Below are positions 45,156 to 53,331 of a DNA stretch of 64,000 nucleotides, in pieces. Each line of letters begins with the position of its first letter. Within the stretch, counting starts at the first letter, position 1. The stretch is taken from assembly GCF_009690905.1 (NCBI RefSeq), contig NZ_VOSW01000038.1, forward strand, positions 1 to 64,000, read 5' to 3'. A model generated the notes under the pieces. That model did not search any database, had not been told where the DNA came from, and saw nothing but the letters and a program-made list of their open reading frames with translations. The position numbers and the translations under genes were made by a program. Source of the DNA: Paraburkholderia madseniana (GTDB lineage: Bacteria; Pseudomonadota; Gammaproteobacteria; Burkholderiales; Burkholderiaceae).

Positions 45156-45857
45156 TCAACCGACTAGCGGGCCCACCTCGAAACTGAAGTTCGCAACGCC
45201 ATCCACTCCGCCTGCGACCTTGTCGCCTGGGCGGAGTGCGCCGACGCCAGCGGGTGTTCCGCTGAAAATCAGGTCTCCCGGCTTCACAGTCACGGCCTGA
45301 GATACGTAACTGATGATGTCCGCGACAGGCCAGATCATCTCGCTGAGATCGCCTTGCTGGCGGACTTCGCCATTCACGGACAACCATATCCGTCCGCTGG
45401 ACGGATGTCCTAACTCCGACGCCGGTTTGATCTCGCTCACCGGCGCAGACGCGTCAAAGCCTTTCGCCCAGTCCCACGGACGGCTCAGTTTCTTCGCCGT
45501 CGCCTGGAGATCCCGGCGTGTCAGATCGACTCCGACTCCATAACCCCAGACAAAATCGAGCGCGTTTTCGGGGGCGATGGCCTTTCCCTCCCTGCCGAGC
45601 GCAATGACGAGTTCAATCTCATGGTGCAAGTCGGAAGTAAGGGGAGGGTACGGAAGCACGCCGGTCGCTGGCACGACGGCATCGGCAGGCTTGGAAAAAA
45701 AGAACGGAGGATCCCGGTCCGGGTTGGCACCCATTTCGCGCGCATGCTCTGCGTAGTTACGCCCGACACAGAACACGCGGCGCACGGGAAAGCGGCTCGT
45801 CGAGCCGCTGACAGCAACGGAGGTAATCGTGGGTGGTGTCACTGAATATTCGGTCAT
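45156..45857 (-). CDS. FAH-family hydrolase, fumarylpyruvate-hydrolase-like short form
   Basis: This 233-residue FAH-fold enzyme starts at the ATG at 45857; the frame upstream to 46166 overlaps the AraC gene. The metal ligands are E80 and E82 (HHEIELVIALG) and D111 (GVGVDLTRRD), after the FCVGRNYAEHAREMG strand. The short form and sequence type are those of fumarylpyruvate or acylpyruvate hydrolases. Within sugar-acid pathways, related enzymes hydrolyse 2,4-diketo-3-deoxy acids. It lies 89 bp downstream of the AraC regulator on the same strand and converges on the SDR gene. Confidence 0.9.
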   Translation of the reverse strand: MTEYSVTPPTITSVAVSGSTSRFPVRRVFCVGRNYAEHAREMGANPDRDPPFFFSKPADAVVPATGVLPYPPLTSDLHHEIELVIALGREGKAIAPENALDFVWGYGVGVDLTRRDLQATAKKLSRPWDWAKGFDASAPVSEIKPASELGHPSSGRIWLSVNGEVRQQGDLSEMIWPVADIISYVSQAVTVKPGDLIFSGTPAGVGALRPGDKVAGGVDGVANFSFEVGPLVG

Positions 45858-45946
45858 GGTAAGCCTCGCGAGTAGTATTGGCCTACCGACGATATCGCCC
45901 TGCGAACGCGCCGTGCAGGACAAATCCGCTGAACACCAGGACGATC

Positions 45947-46906
45947 TTACGGTGCTCCTTCGCGCGCGGTTGCGCCACCGTCTCGTTGAACCGCACGCCG
46001 GTGCATGTCGCGAAAGTCGCTCGGCGATTGACCGACTGATTGACGAAACCGCCTCGAAAAATAGGCTTCGTCGCGATAGCCGACCAGAAACGCAATGTCC
46101 TTGATGCGCCGGTTGTCGTTTGCCAACAGATCCTTTGCGCGTGCGATGCGTCGCTCGGTCACCCACTCGACAAATGTCCTGCCTGTCTCCTTCTTGATCA
46201 GATGCGTAAGGTAGTTCGGCGATAGAAACGCAGCGGCGGCGGCAGAGGTCAGAGACAGTGCGTCGCTCGCGAGATGTGCATTGACATGACGGTCCACGCG
46301 GATCAGAGCGTCTCGTCGGCCGAGTCTTTGGGCATTACGCGAGGAGAGCCGAAGCAACTGATCCGCATGTCGTTGGCATACGATCCCGATAAGCTGAAGA
46401 AGGTATCCGCGCAGAAGAGCGGTTGAACCGAAGCGCCGCATCTCATTGACCTCCAGCATGCGTGACAGAACCGGCTCGATTTCGGCGAGATCGGCGTCCT
46501 CCAGAATGAAGTCGATGTACTCCTGAAGCCTGAATGGGGCGAGTTCGGGAGCCTGCGTGATCGACACATCCTCGAGGTCAAGGGGATCCGCGATTCCGTC
46601 CGTATTGGCGCGTAGAAACGCTTGCGTAAAGTTGATGACAATGAAGCGCGAATGCGCGGGGTGCGGTATCAGATGCAAGCGATGCGGCAGGATAAAGGCG
46701 ACCGCACCCGCAGGAAAGGGCCTGCGCACTCCGCCAATATGCTGTTCGGTGTCCCCGCCGAGGTTGATCTGAATTTGAAAATATTCGTGCTTGTGCGGCT
46801 CTTCAATCGCGGGGCGCGACGCTTGGTCGCGTATGTAGAAATCCAGACGATCGCTTCGCTCAGGCATCGCATAGGTGCGTGATACCACCACCGGTGATGC
46901 GTTCAT
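45947..46906 (-). CDS. AraC-family transcriptional activator
   Basis: This 319-residue regulator is started at 46906, behind CGGAG, rather than 46930. An N-terminal cupin-like sensing domain (about residues 20-120: EPHKHEYFQIQINLGG, then LPHRLHLIPH) precedes the two-helix-turn-helix domain at the C-terminus (SLTSAAAAAFLSPNYLTHLIKKETGRTF and IKDIAFLVGYRDEAYFSRRFRQSVGQSPSDFR). It is followed by the FAH gene and is its probable activator. The inducer is unknown. Confidence 0.9.
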   Translation of the reverse strand: MNASPVVVSRTYAMPERSDRLDFYIRDQASRPAIEEPHKHEYFQIQINLGGDTEQHIGGVRRPFPAGAVAFILPHRLHLIPHPAHSRFIVINFTQAFLRANTDGIADPLDLEDVSITQAPELAPFRLQEYIDFILEDADLAEIEPVLSRMLEVNEMRRFGSTALLRGYLLQLIGIVCQRHADQLLRLSSRNAQRLGRRDALIRVDRHVNAHLASDALSLTSAAAAAFLSPNYLTHLIKKETGRTFVEWVTERRIARAKDLLANDNRRIKDIAFLVGYRDEAYFSRRFRQSVGQSPSDFRDMHRRAVQRDGGATAREGAP

Positions 46907-46972
46907 GACTGTGTACTCCGATTGATTCATGCTTGCCGGTGCGTTGAATTCTTAACGGCGCCCTTGCGCCGA

Positions 46973-47872
46973 CTACCCCGGAATCAGCACGCGACTGCGT
47001 GTGAGCACCTCTTTTGCCAGCTCCACGATGGTATCCGCGCCGCTAAGACACTCTTCCTGATAGGCGACAAAAAACCCCTGCTGAGTGATCGGCCGTTCAG
47101 TGTTCAGCACGTGAATCAGCCCGGCATCGATCTCCGCGAGCATGATTGCGGGCGACAGCACGGCCGCCGCATGTCCGGCCGCGACCAGCCGCGACATCAT
47201 CGTCAGGGAATTGCATGAGCTGATGTTGTCCGGATTGCAACCGGCGCTGCGGAACCAGTTCATTACAAGCGAATGGTTCGATGACGGTTGCGAGACGGTG
47301 ATGATCGGTACCGACGCAAGATCATGAGGCGCGACATTGCGGTTGGGCACGAGTTGCGGCGACGCAACCCAATGCAGATCGGTGTAGCCGATGGCGGTCT
47401 CGACCACGTGAGGCGCATCGGTGGAATCGTTCAGTATCGCTATGTCCAGTTCGTGCGCGCCAAGCTTGCGTCCGAGTGTGACACCCACATCGATCGTGAG
47501 TTCGATCTTCATGTGCGGATATCGCGTCTTGAGTTGCGTCAGTAGATCTGCAAGCCCCGCGTGGGCGATGGACTCAATCGCGCCGAGCCGTAGAAGCCCG
47601 TACATGGGGTCGGTACGCTTCGCTATCTGTTCGAGCTTTTCGGCGAGCTTTAGCACCTGTTCCGCATTGGCGAGCGCATCGCGGCCTGCGAGCGTGAGTT
47701 CGGAGCGGGTCCGACTGCGCGTGAAGAGCTGCACGCCGAGATGTTCTTCGAACTCCTGGATGCGTGCCGAAATGGTCGGCTGCGTGAGGTGCTGATGACG
47801 CGCCGCCGCATGAAATCCACCTAACCGCGCCACCCAATAAAAGGTCTCAATTTGCTGAAGAGAAATGCGCAT
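46973..47872 (-). CDS. LysR-family regulator, divergent from the amidohydrolase
   Basis: This 299-residue regulator has an N-terminal winged helix (ISLQQIETFYWVARLGGFHAAARHQHLTQPTISARIQEFEEHLGVQLFTR) and a standard effector domain (GLLRLGAIESIAHAGLADLLTQLKTRYP). The 171-bp gap to the rightward amidohydrolase gene contains an AT-rich promoter stretch (47890-47945). It probably controls that gene. The ligand is not predictable. Confidence 0.9.
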   Translation of the reverse strand: MRISLQQIETFYWVARLGGFHAAARHQHLTQPTISARIQEFEEHLGVQLFTRSRTRSELTLAGRDALANAEQVLKLAEKLEQIAKRTDPMYGLLRLGAIESIAHAGLADLLTQLKTRYPHMKIELTIDVGVTLGRKLGAHELDIAILNDSTDAPHVVETAIGYTDLHWVASPQLVPNRNVAPHDLASVPIITVSQPSSNHSLVMNWFRSAGCNPDNISSCNSLTMMSRLVAAGHAAAVLSPAIMLAEIDAGLIHVLNTERPITQQGFFVAYQEECLSGADTIVELAKEVLTRSRVLIPG

Positions 47873-48043
47873 GATCGAAGGTTTCTATCAGATGGTCTCG
47901 CTAACTTTGATTATCTCCCGGAAAAATTGCATGCGTATAGTGGTCCACTCTTTTCGTTGCACCGTAACGTAGTGCGTCGTTGGTCATTTTGCAGCAGGGC
48001 AGTCCGTAGCTCCGATCGACCCGCCGGCTAAAGGAGATGCCGT

Positions 48044-49015
48044 TTGAAGCAAAAGAAGCAAGGCCACCGTGATAGACCCCAAGACGGCATAGACCCTGGC
48101 CGCAGCAACTGGGCGACCGACCTCGCGACTACGCCGGCCTCATCCGGCGAATCTTCTTTCCTCGAGGAGCGGGCGCGCGTCGCCGGTACCGGGCAGCCGT
48201 GCTTTCCGGTTCCGCCGAAGGCGACCGACAGTCATCACCATATCTACGATGCGCGGTATCCAGTCGATCCGTCTGCGCAATTGCAGCCGCCTGACGCAAC
48301 GGTCGCCGACTATCGCGCGCTGCAGCGGAGGCTGGGCGTCGAGCGACATGTCGTCGTTCAACCGTCTACGTATGGAACCGACAATCGTTGCCTGCTCGAT
48401 GCCCTGTCGCAGTTCGGAAAGACCGCACGCGGCATCGCGACCGTGCCCGTCACCGTGACGGATGGTGAGCTGGCCGGTCTTCACGATACGGGCGTACGCG
48501 GGCTGCGGTTTAACCTCGAATACCTGGTTGGCGTCACGGTATCGATGATGGAGCCGCTCTCGAAGCGGATCGAACCGCTCGGCTGGCACATTCAGGTCAA
48601 TGCCACCGCTGCACAGCTACTCGCGCACCGACAGTTGCTTGCTAATCTGTCGTCGCCGCTCGTGATCGATCATATGGGGCAGATTCCGCAACCGGGCGGC
48701 GCGGAGCATGCCGCGTTCCGGATGGTCGAGGCGCTGCTGGCCAACGGCCGTACCTGGGTCAAATTGAGCGGACCCTATCTCGTGTCGCGAAGCGGAGCGC
48801 CGGTCTACGCCGACGCCGGAAGGGTCGCGCTCAGGTTTGCCCAGCTTGCCGCGGACAGGATGCTGTGGGGATCGGACTGGCCTCATCCGACGCAAGCGGC
48901 CGATAACAAGCCGGACGCCGCCCGCTTGCTGGACGATCTGACGCTGTGGATACCTGACGAATCGACGCGGCATCGAATCCTCGTCGAAAATCCTGCAAGG
49001 CTCTACGGCTTCTAA
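48044..49015 (+). CDS. Amidohydrolase-family lactonase, 2-pyrone-4,6-dicarboxylate hydrolase-like
   Basis: This 323-residue TIM-barrel hydrolase starts at TTG 48044, following AAAGGAGATGCC. The first strand carries ATDSHHHIYDARYP (H64-H66), then the PDC-hydrolase-like features QPSTYGTDNRCLLDAL, LVIDHMGQIPQP and the terminal metal or base aspartate in GSDWPHPT. The family includes LigI and sugar lactonases such as L-fuconolactonase and galactarolactone hydrolases. Given the sugar-acid cluster next door, an aldarolactone substrate is as likely as 2-pyrone-4,6-dicarboxylate. About 50 residues precede the barrel and are of unknown use. Confidence 0.88.
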   Translation: MKQKKQGHRDRPQDGIDPGRSNWATDLATTPASSGESSFLEERARVAGTGQPCFPVPPKATDSHHHIYDARYPVDPSAQLQPPDATVADYRALQRRLGVERHVVVQPSTYGTDNRCLLDALSQFGKTARGIATVPVTVTDGELAGLHDTGVRGLRFNLEYLVGVTVSMMEPLSKRIEPLGWHIQVNATAAQLLAHRQLLANLSSPLVIDHMGQIPQPGGAEHAAFRMVEALLANGRTWVKLSGPYLVSRSGAPVYADAGRVALRFAQLAADRMLWGSDWPHPTQAADNKPDAARLLDDLTLWIPDESTRHRILVENPARLYGF

Positions 49016-49043
49016 CGTGCGTGCGTACGGTGCGCCGCCTGCT

Positions 49044-49442
49044 TCAGCGCGTGCCGATGTAGGCAACCACGTCGATCTCCACGAGCACACCCTGCAGACC
49101 GGCTTCCACCGTCGTTCGCGCCGGTTTGTGCTGGGCAAACCAGCTTGCATAGAGTGCGTTGAAGCGGCTAAAAAGCGTTAAGTCGGTTAGATAGACTGTG
49201 ACCTTGACGACGTCATCCAGTCCGGCGCCGGCGGCGGCCAGTACCCGCTCGACATTGGCGAGCGTCGCACGGGTCTGCTCTTCGATCGAGTCGCCGATCA
49301 CCTTCCGGTCGGCGTCGCGCGGCGTCTGGCCAGACAGGAAGACGAAGTCGCCCGCGACCATCGCTGAAGAATAGTGCCCGCCTGGTTTGAGGTCGGTTGG
49401 ATTGACACCACGCAATGCGCGGCGCGTGCCACAGTCGTTCAT
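49044..49442 (-). CDS. RidA-family enamine/imine deaminase
   Basis: This 132-residue RidA/YjgF protein starts at MNDCGTRR (49442), not at 49487. It has FLSGQTPRD at about 35-43, the middle helix EEQTRATLANVERVLAAAGAGLDDVVKVTVYLTD, and the substrate-binding arginine R109 in KPARTTVEAG. RidA hydrolyses reactive 2-aminoacrylate-type enamines to keto acids and ammonia. It is the last gene of a leftward cluster after a PLP enzyme that would release such an intermediate, and it converges on the amidohydrolase gene. Confidence 0.92.
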   Translation of the reverse strand: MNDCGTRRALRGVNPTDLKPGGHYSSAMVAGDFVFLSGQTPRDADRKVIGDSIEEQTRATLANVERVLAAAGAGLDDVVKVTVYLTDLTLFSRFNALYASWFAQHKPARTTVEAGLQGVLVEIDVVAYIGTR

Positions 49443-49551
49443 GTTTTTCCCATCGCCTTGATGTGGCGTTTTTCCGACTTGCCGCATGACGTGCGCGGCA
49501 AATCGCGTTGTATCACGTCAATCGACGCCTACCCGCTGCGGGTCTCGCGGC

Positions 49552-50652
49552 CTAGCGACGGCTCCCGAGTTGCTCACGCACTTCCCACGACCCTTCGGTG
49601 TTAAGCACCATCGCGCTAGGGTAGAGATAGGCAGTCGTGCAAGCGTGGCGCGGCAGCAGCATCACCCGGTCGCCGACAGCCAGATCGGTGTCTTCGACCA
49701 CAACGTGCTCTTCGCTCATCATGACGATCTTGCCGTCCCAGCGAAAGCGCTCGGCCAGCGGCTTGTCCGGCGAGATGGCCTTCGAGCCCGCATCGAGCGT
49801 GGCGGTTGTGCTGTTGCGTGAAATCACCGTTGCCAGTACATATGCGCTTGGCGTCCAGCCGAGCGCGGGCAACTCCAGGTCGTGTTGAGCGCTCGAATAG
49901 GTCCAACTGCCCGGGGATACGAAGTCGGCGAGCGTGCGCGGCCACAGATCGAACGTATAGCTGCCCCCGGCGATGAGTTTCGTCGACAGTCCGTCTGCAT
50001 CGGCTGCGCGCGTCAGCGCCGCCACTTTCTCCACGATGGCGGCCACCCGCGTGCGGCGTGCGGCACTGTCGAGATCATGGATGTGGCCGTCGTAGACATG
50101 CCATCCTCCAAAGCAGCCGATTGTGGCCAGTTCGCGGGCCAATTGCAGCGTCGCCGCTGCTATCGGCGCGCCAGTTCTGCCCATGCCGGCATCCAGATCG
50201 ATGAGCAGGGCGAGATTGGTCAACGGCGCCCCGTTCGTCGCGAGACGCCACGCGGCTACGCCAGCCGCCGAGTCGACGAGCGCGTCGACCCGTGCGTCCG
50301 GATGAGCGTGCGCCAGCGCGAGCAAGGTACGGATATGAGCGCGGTTCACGGTCGGATACGCCCAGACGACGTGTTTCGCGCCGGCCTCGAGCACCATCGC
50401 CACTTCCGCCACGGTAGCGGCCTTGAACGCGGTTACGCCTTCGCGAATCAACCGCTTGACGACCCATCCGGCGCGATGCGTCTTCACATGCGGCATGAGC
50501 CGCTCAACCCCTCCACACGCACGGGCAGTCGCATACAGGTTATCGACGATGCCGCGCTCGGATACGATGAAACACGGTGTCTGCAATTCATCTGGCAAGC
50601 TGACTGCCCACGACGGCGCACGTTGGAGAGTGGTGCTCGAAAGGTCGGACAT
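49552..50652 (-). CDS. Fold-type III PLP enzyme, D-serine dehydratase/D-threonine aldolase-like
   Basis: This 366-residue enzyme has an alanine-racemase-type N-terminal barrel with the PLP lysine K57 (MPHVKTHR) and a C-terminal domain with the metal pair H336 and C338 in PRHACTT, after EEHVVVE. In chicken D-serine dehydratase the zinc is held by a His-x-Cys pair, whereas the classic D-threonine aldolase uses His-x-Asp, so this H-A-C points to a dehydratase of a beta-hydroxy D-amino acid. The start at 50652 avoids overlap with the upstream gene, which ends 35 bp before. RidA follows 109 bp later. Confidence 0.88.
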   Translation of the reverse strand: MSDLSSTTLQRAPSWAVSLPDELQTPCFIVSERGIVDNLYATARACGGVERLMPHVKTHRAGWVVKRLIREGVTAFKAATVAEVAMVLEAGAKHVVWAYPTVNRAHIRTLLALAHAHPDARVDALVDSAAGVAAWRLATNGAPLTNLALLIDLDAGMGRTGAPIAAATLQLARELATIGCFGGWHVYDGHIHDLDSAARRTRVAAIVEKVAALTRAADADGLSTKLIAGGSYTFDLWPRTLADFVSPGSWTYSSAQHDLELPALGWTPSAYVLATVISRNSTTATLDAGSKAISPDKPLAERFRWDGKIVMMSEEHVVVEDTDLAVGDRVMLLPRHACTTAYLYPSAMVLNTEGSWEVREQLGSRR

Positions 50653-50687
50653 GGTTGGGACGTTAAGAAATAAAAAGGGCGTCGCGC

Positions 50688-51629
50688 TCACGCGTGCGAC
50701 GGCGCTGCGAGGTATCCGTCGACGTGCGCTCTGAGCTGACTGAGCACTTCTGCATGCTGTTCCCACGACAGCCGGTCGACGCTCATCTTCGGCGTCGCGG
50801 GGCGGTCGACGCGGCTATCGTCAACCGCCTGCCCGAGGTCGACGGCCGCGGCGAGATACGCCCGGTCGCGCTCCGGTGTGAAGTCGGTGAGCAGTCGCGC
50901 CGCTGCCTCTCGCGGCGCGACCATCGCCATTGCGGATACCAATCCCCAGCCGCCCCAGTTCGAGACGCTGGAAACAATCAGATAGTCCGCGGGAATGGCT
51001 GCGCTGATCAACGGGCCGTTGGGAATGTCGTCGTGGACGATTTCCTCGGGTAGCACGCCCATGCCGATTTCATTGCCGCCGTCGCCGATGCCGATCGTGA
51101 CCCACGGACGCGGCCACTCGGGATCCTCGAACAGAAGGTGCAGCGGAGCGGTATCGTCGGACATGTCCGCGCCGTACTCGCGATGCGGCTTGCCGTCGCT
51201 CGCGGGCGACACCCGCTCGATCGCGACCATATGCGTGATCGGACGTTCGGCCTCGCTTAGCCTGGCTCTCAGCGACTTGACCGATGCCGCGCTCACCGAG
51301 GTGATCTCGAACGCCACGTCTTTCGGCAATTCCGTGGTGACCGCCCAGACGGCCTTGCAGCATGGCGCGTCCGAGATCACTGTCACCGGTATGCCGAGGT
51401 TCGAAAGTGCGGCGGCCAGGTGGGCCATGCCGCCCAGTCCGTCCGTCTCCGGCGAGGGCGGGACGGCATTGCGTATGAAGAAACCGGTCACGATACCGAC
51501 GTGGGCGTTCGGCGTGCTCATGATCGAACGCGCGGCCGCTTCCAGCTGACCTTCAACGAACCGCTTCATGCGGCCAATGTCGCGCCGGACGGTTTGGCCA
51601 ATGATGTCTTCGACTTTTGCTATTCCCAT
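50688..51629 (-). CDS. DUF4392 protein, D-glutamate cyclase-like
   Basis: This 313-residue protein contains TGFFIRNAVPPSPETDGLGG at about residues 47-66 and WVTIGIGDGGNEIGMG near residue 180. I recognise these as the DUF4392 domain found at the C-terminus of mammalian D-glutamate cyclase (DGLUCY), which interconverts D-glutamate and 5-oxo-D-proline. Bacterial single-domain versions are common but little studied. It has no signal peptide. It sits between an MFS gene (47 bp upstream) and the PLP enzyme gene (35 bp downstream), all leftward. The reaction is inferred from the family only. Confidence 0.8.
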   Translation of the reverse strand: MGIAKVEDIIGQTVRRDIGRMKRFVEGQLEAAARSIMSTPNAHVGIVTGFFIRNAVPPSPETDGLGGMAHLAAALSNLGIPVTVISDAPCCKAVWAVTTELPKDVAFEITSVSAASVKSLRARLSEAERPITHMVAIERVSPASDGKPHREYGADMSDDTAPLHLLFEDPEWPRPWVTIGIGDGGNEIGMGVLPEEIVHDDIPNGPLISAAIPADYLIVSSVSNWGGWGLVSAMAMVAPREAAARLLTDFTPERDRAYLAAAVDLGQAVDDSRVDRPATPKMSVDRLSWEQHAEVLSQLRAHVDGYLAAPSHA

Positions 51630-51676
51630 TATCCAATCTCAGTAGCAACGTTGTTCATGCGAGGCGCGACGATCGT

Positions 51677-52978
51677 TCAGACCGGAATCTTCGTTTCATA
51701 GTCGATTCCGATCGAACAGAGCAGCAGGCCGACGCCCATTGCGGCGAAACACATCAGCGCGAGGAAATAGGAGCCGGTGAATTGAACGATTGCGCCGATC
51801 GCAATCGGGATCACCATGCCGCCGATATTCCCGCCGAAGTTAAGCAGTCCGCCAAGCGTGCCCACCTTGTTGCGTGAGGCGAGCATCGCGGGGATCGACC
51901 AGTACAGACCGCCCCACCGCAGAAAGAAGAGCGTGATGGACAGCAGGATCACAACCATCGTGGGGCTTGTCGCATGTGCCACCGAAAACACCGCAATCGT
52001 GGCAACCACGCCGGCGATGCCGAAAATCGTGCGCATGACGCGGTTCGGCGCGGCGCCGCTGGCGAGCCACTTGTCGGCAACATAGGCACCGCAGAGTTCG
52101 CCGATAAACCCGCAGAAGAAGATCACGAAGCTGGCGCCGCCCATCTGCTGAATATTGAAGCCCTGCACCTTCTGCAGATAGGTGGGCATCCATGTCAACA
52201 GGCCGTAGTAAAGCGTCGTGCAACACATGAAGCCGACGAACATCAGCAACACTGAGCGATACCTGAAGAAATCGAGCGAGTTGCCTGACAGGTTTTTCGC
52301 TTCCTTTTCATCTTCCTTGCGCCGGGATAGTTCGATGTGTTCCGCTTCGGCTTCATTGACGCCGGGATGTTCGTGCGGTTGATTCTTGATGTAGTACCAG
52401 GCGCCGACGCCGCACAGGATCGTGCCGACGCCGGCGATCGCGAATGCGGTTCGCCATGAGTGCGCGACCACGATCAGCCAGGTGATCAGCACCGATCCAA
52501 GCGCTGCGCCGAGCGGCGAGCCGCCATCCATCAGCGATGCGCCACGGACCCGCTCATGCTGCGTGAGCCACATTGCATTGAGCGCACCTCCCGCTGAGGC
52601 CACGGGCGCTTCTGCGACACCGAGTCCGAGCCTCGTAGCGAGCAAGGACATCGCATTGGTCGTCAATGCACCGAGGCCTTGGAAGGCACCCCAGAGCAAA
52701 GTGCACAGCGCGAGGACCAGGCGCGGCTTGAAGCGGTCGACCGCCATTCCGCCTGGAATCTGCATCAGCGTGTACGACCAGAAGAACGAACTCATAATGA
52801 TGCCTTGCATGACCGGCGTAAGCGTGAACTCGCTTGCGATCATCGGCATTGCGACGGACAGGGATGCACGATCGATGTAGTTGACCGTGACCAGCAGCAA
52901 CATGATGAGAAAAATCTTCCAGCGAACTGATGTCTTCGGCTGGGCGTACGCCACGACCGCTGCAGGTGCTCTGCTCAT
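51677..52978 (-). CDS. MFS transporter, ACS family, first gene of the D-amino-acid cluster
   Basis: This 433-residue twelve-helix carrier is started at 52978 behind AGGAGAACAGGC. TM1 has VNYIDRASLSVAMPMI, the ACS signature, and TM4 has LATRLGLGVAEAPVASAGGALNAMWL. A charged central loop (about 205-230) separates the two halves. As first gene of the leftward cluster it probably imports the substrate, likely an anionic amino or hydroxy acid. The substrate is not defined by sequence. Confidence 0.9.
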   Translation of the reverse strand: MSRAPAAVVAYAQPKTSVRWKIFLIMLLLVTVNYIDRASLSVAMPMIASEFTLTPVMQGIIMSSFFWSYTLMQIPGGMAVDRFKPRLVLALCTLLWGAFQGLGALTTNAMSLLATRLGLGVAEAPVASAGGALNAMWLTQHERVRGASLMDGGSPLGAALGSVLITWLIVVAHSWRTAFAIAGVGTILCGVGAWYYIKNQPHEHPGVNEAEAEHIELSRRKEDEKEAKNLSGNSLDFFRYRSVLLMFVGFMCCTTLYYGLLTWMPTYLQKVQGFNIQQMGGASFVIFFCGFIGELCGAYVADKWLASGAAPNRVMRTIFGIAGVVATIAVFSVAHATSPTMVVILLSITLFFLRWGGLYWSIPAMLASRNKVGTLGGLLNFGGNIGGMVIPIAIGAIVQFTGSYFLALMCFAAMGVGLLLCSIGIDYETKIPV

Positions 52979-53182
52979 GCCTGTTCTCCTGATTCGCTGT
53001 TTGAATGTCAGATACACGCCCGGCGCGTTGCGCATCGGCGATGTATGGACCGGTCATCTGCCACGCCGCAGGCGCCCGTTCCGTGCTGCTTGAAATTGAG
53101 TATAGGTGCGTGGTTCCGAGTGCAGATAATCGAAAGTGGCCCGGGCAATCGATAGAAATCGCTGATCACGGGTGCACGCCTC

Positions 53183-53311
53183 GTGCAGGTTTCTTTTTCA
53201 CGTGGCATTGCGCGTTACAGGTTCCGCGTTCGAGAGCTCGTCGAAATGATGGCCGGGAGCGGTCTGTTGTTCGCACAGACGACGATCATGCGCTGGGTCA
53301 AAGGGGATTGG
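53183..53311 (+). mobile_element. Remnant of an IS6-family transposase
   Basis: The frame reads SFSRGIARYRFRVRELVEMM and then AGSGLLFAQTTIMRWVKGDW. This follows the conserved N-terminal stretch of IS6-group transposases (a W-Y-L-R-Y-R-L-S-Y-R-D-L-E-E-M-M-type sequence, then H-T-T-I-x-R-W). The DDE core is absent and the frame degrades after RWV. The preceding gap, 52979-53182, holds only the MFS promoter region. Confidence 0.6.
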
Positions 53312-53331
53312 GTGAGGAACAGGCCTGCGTA

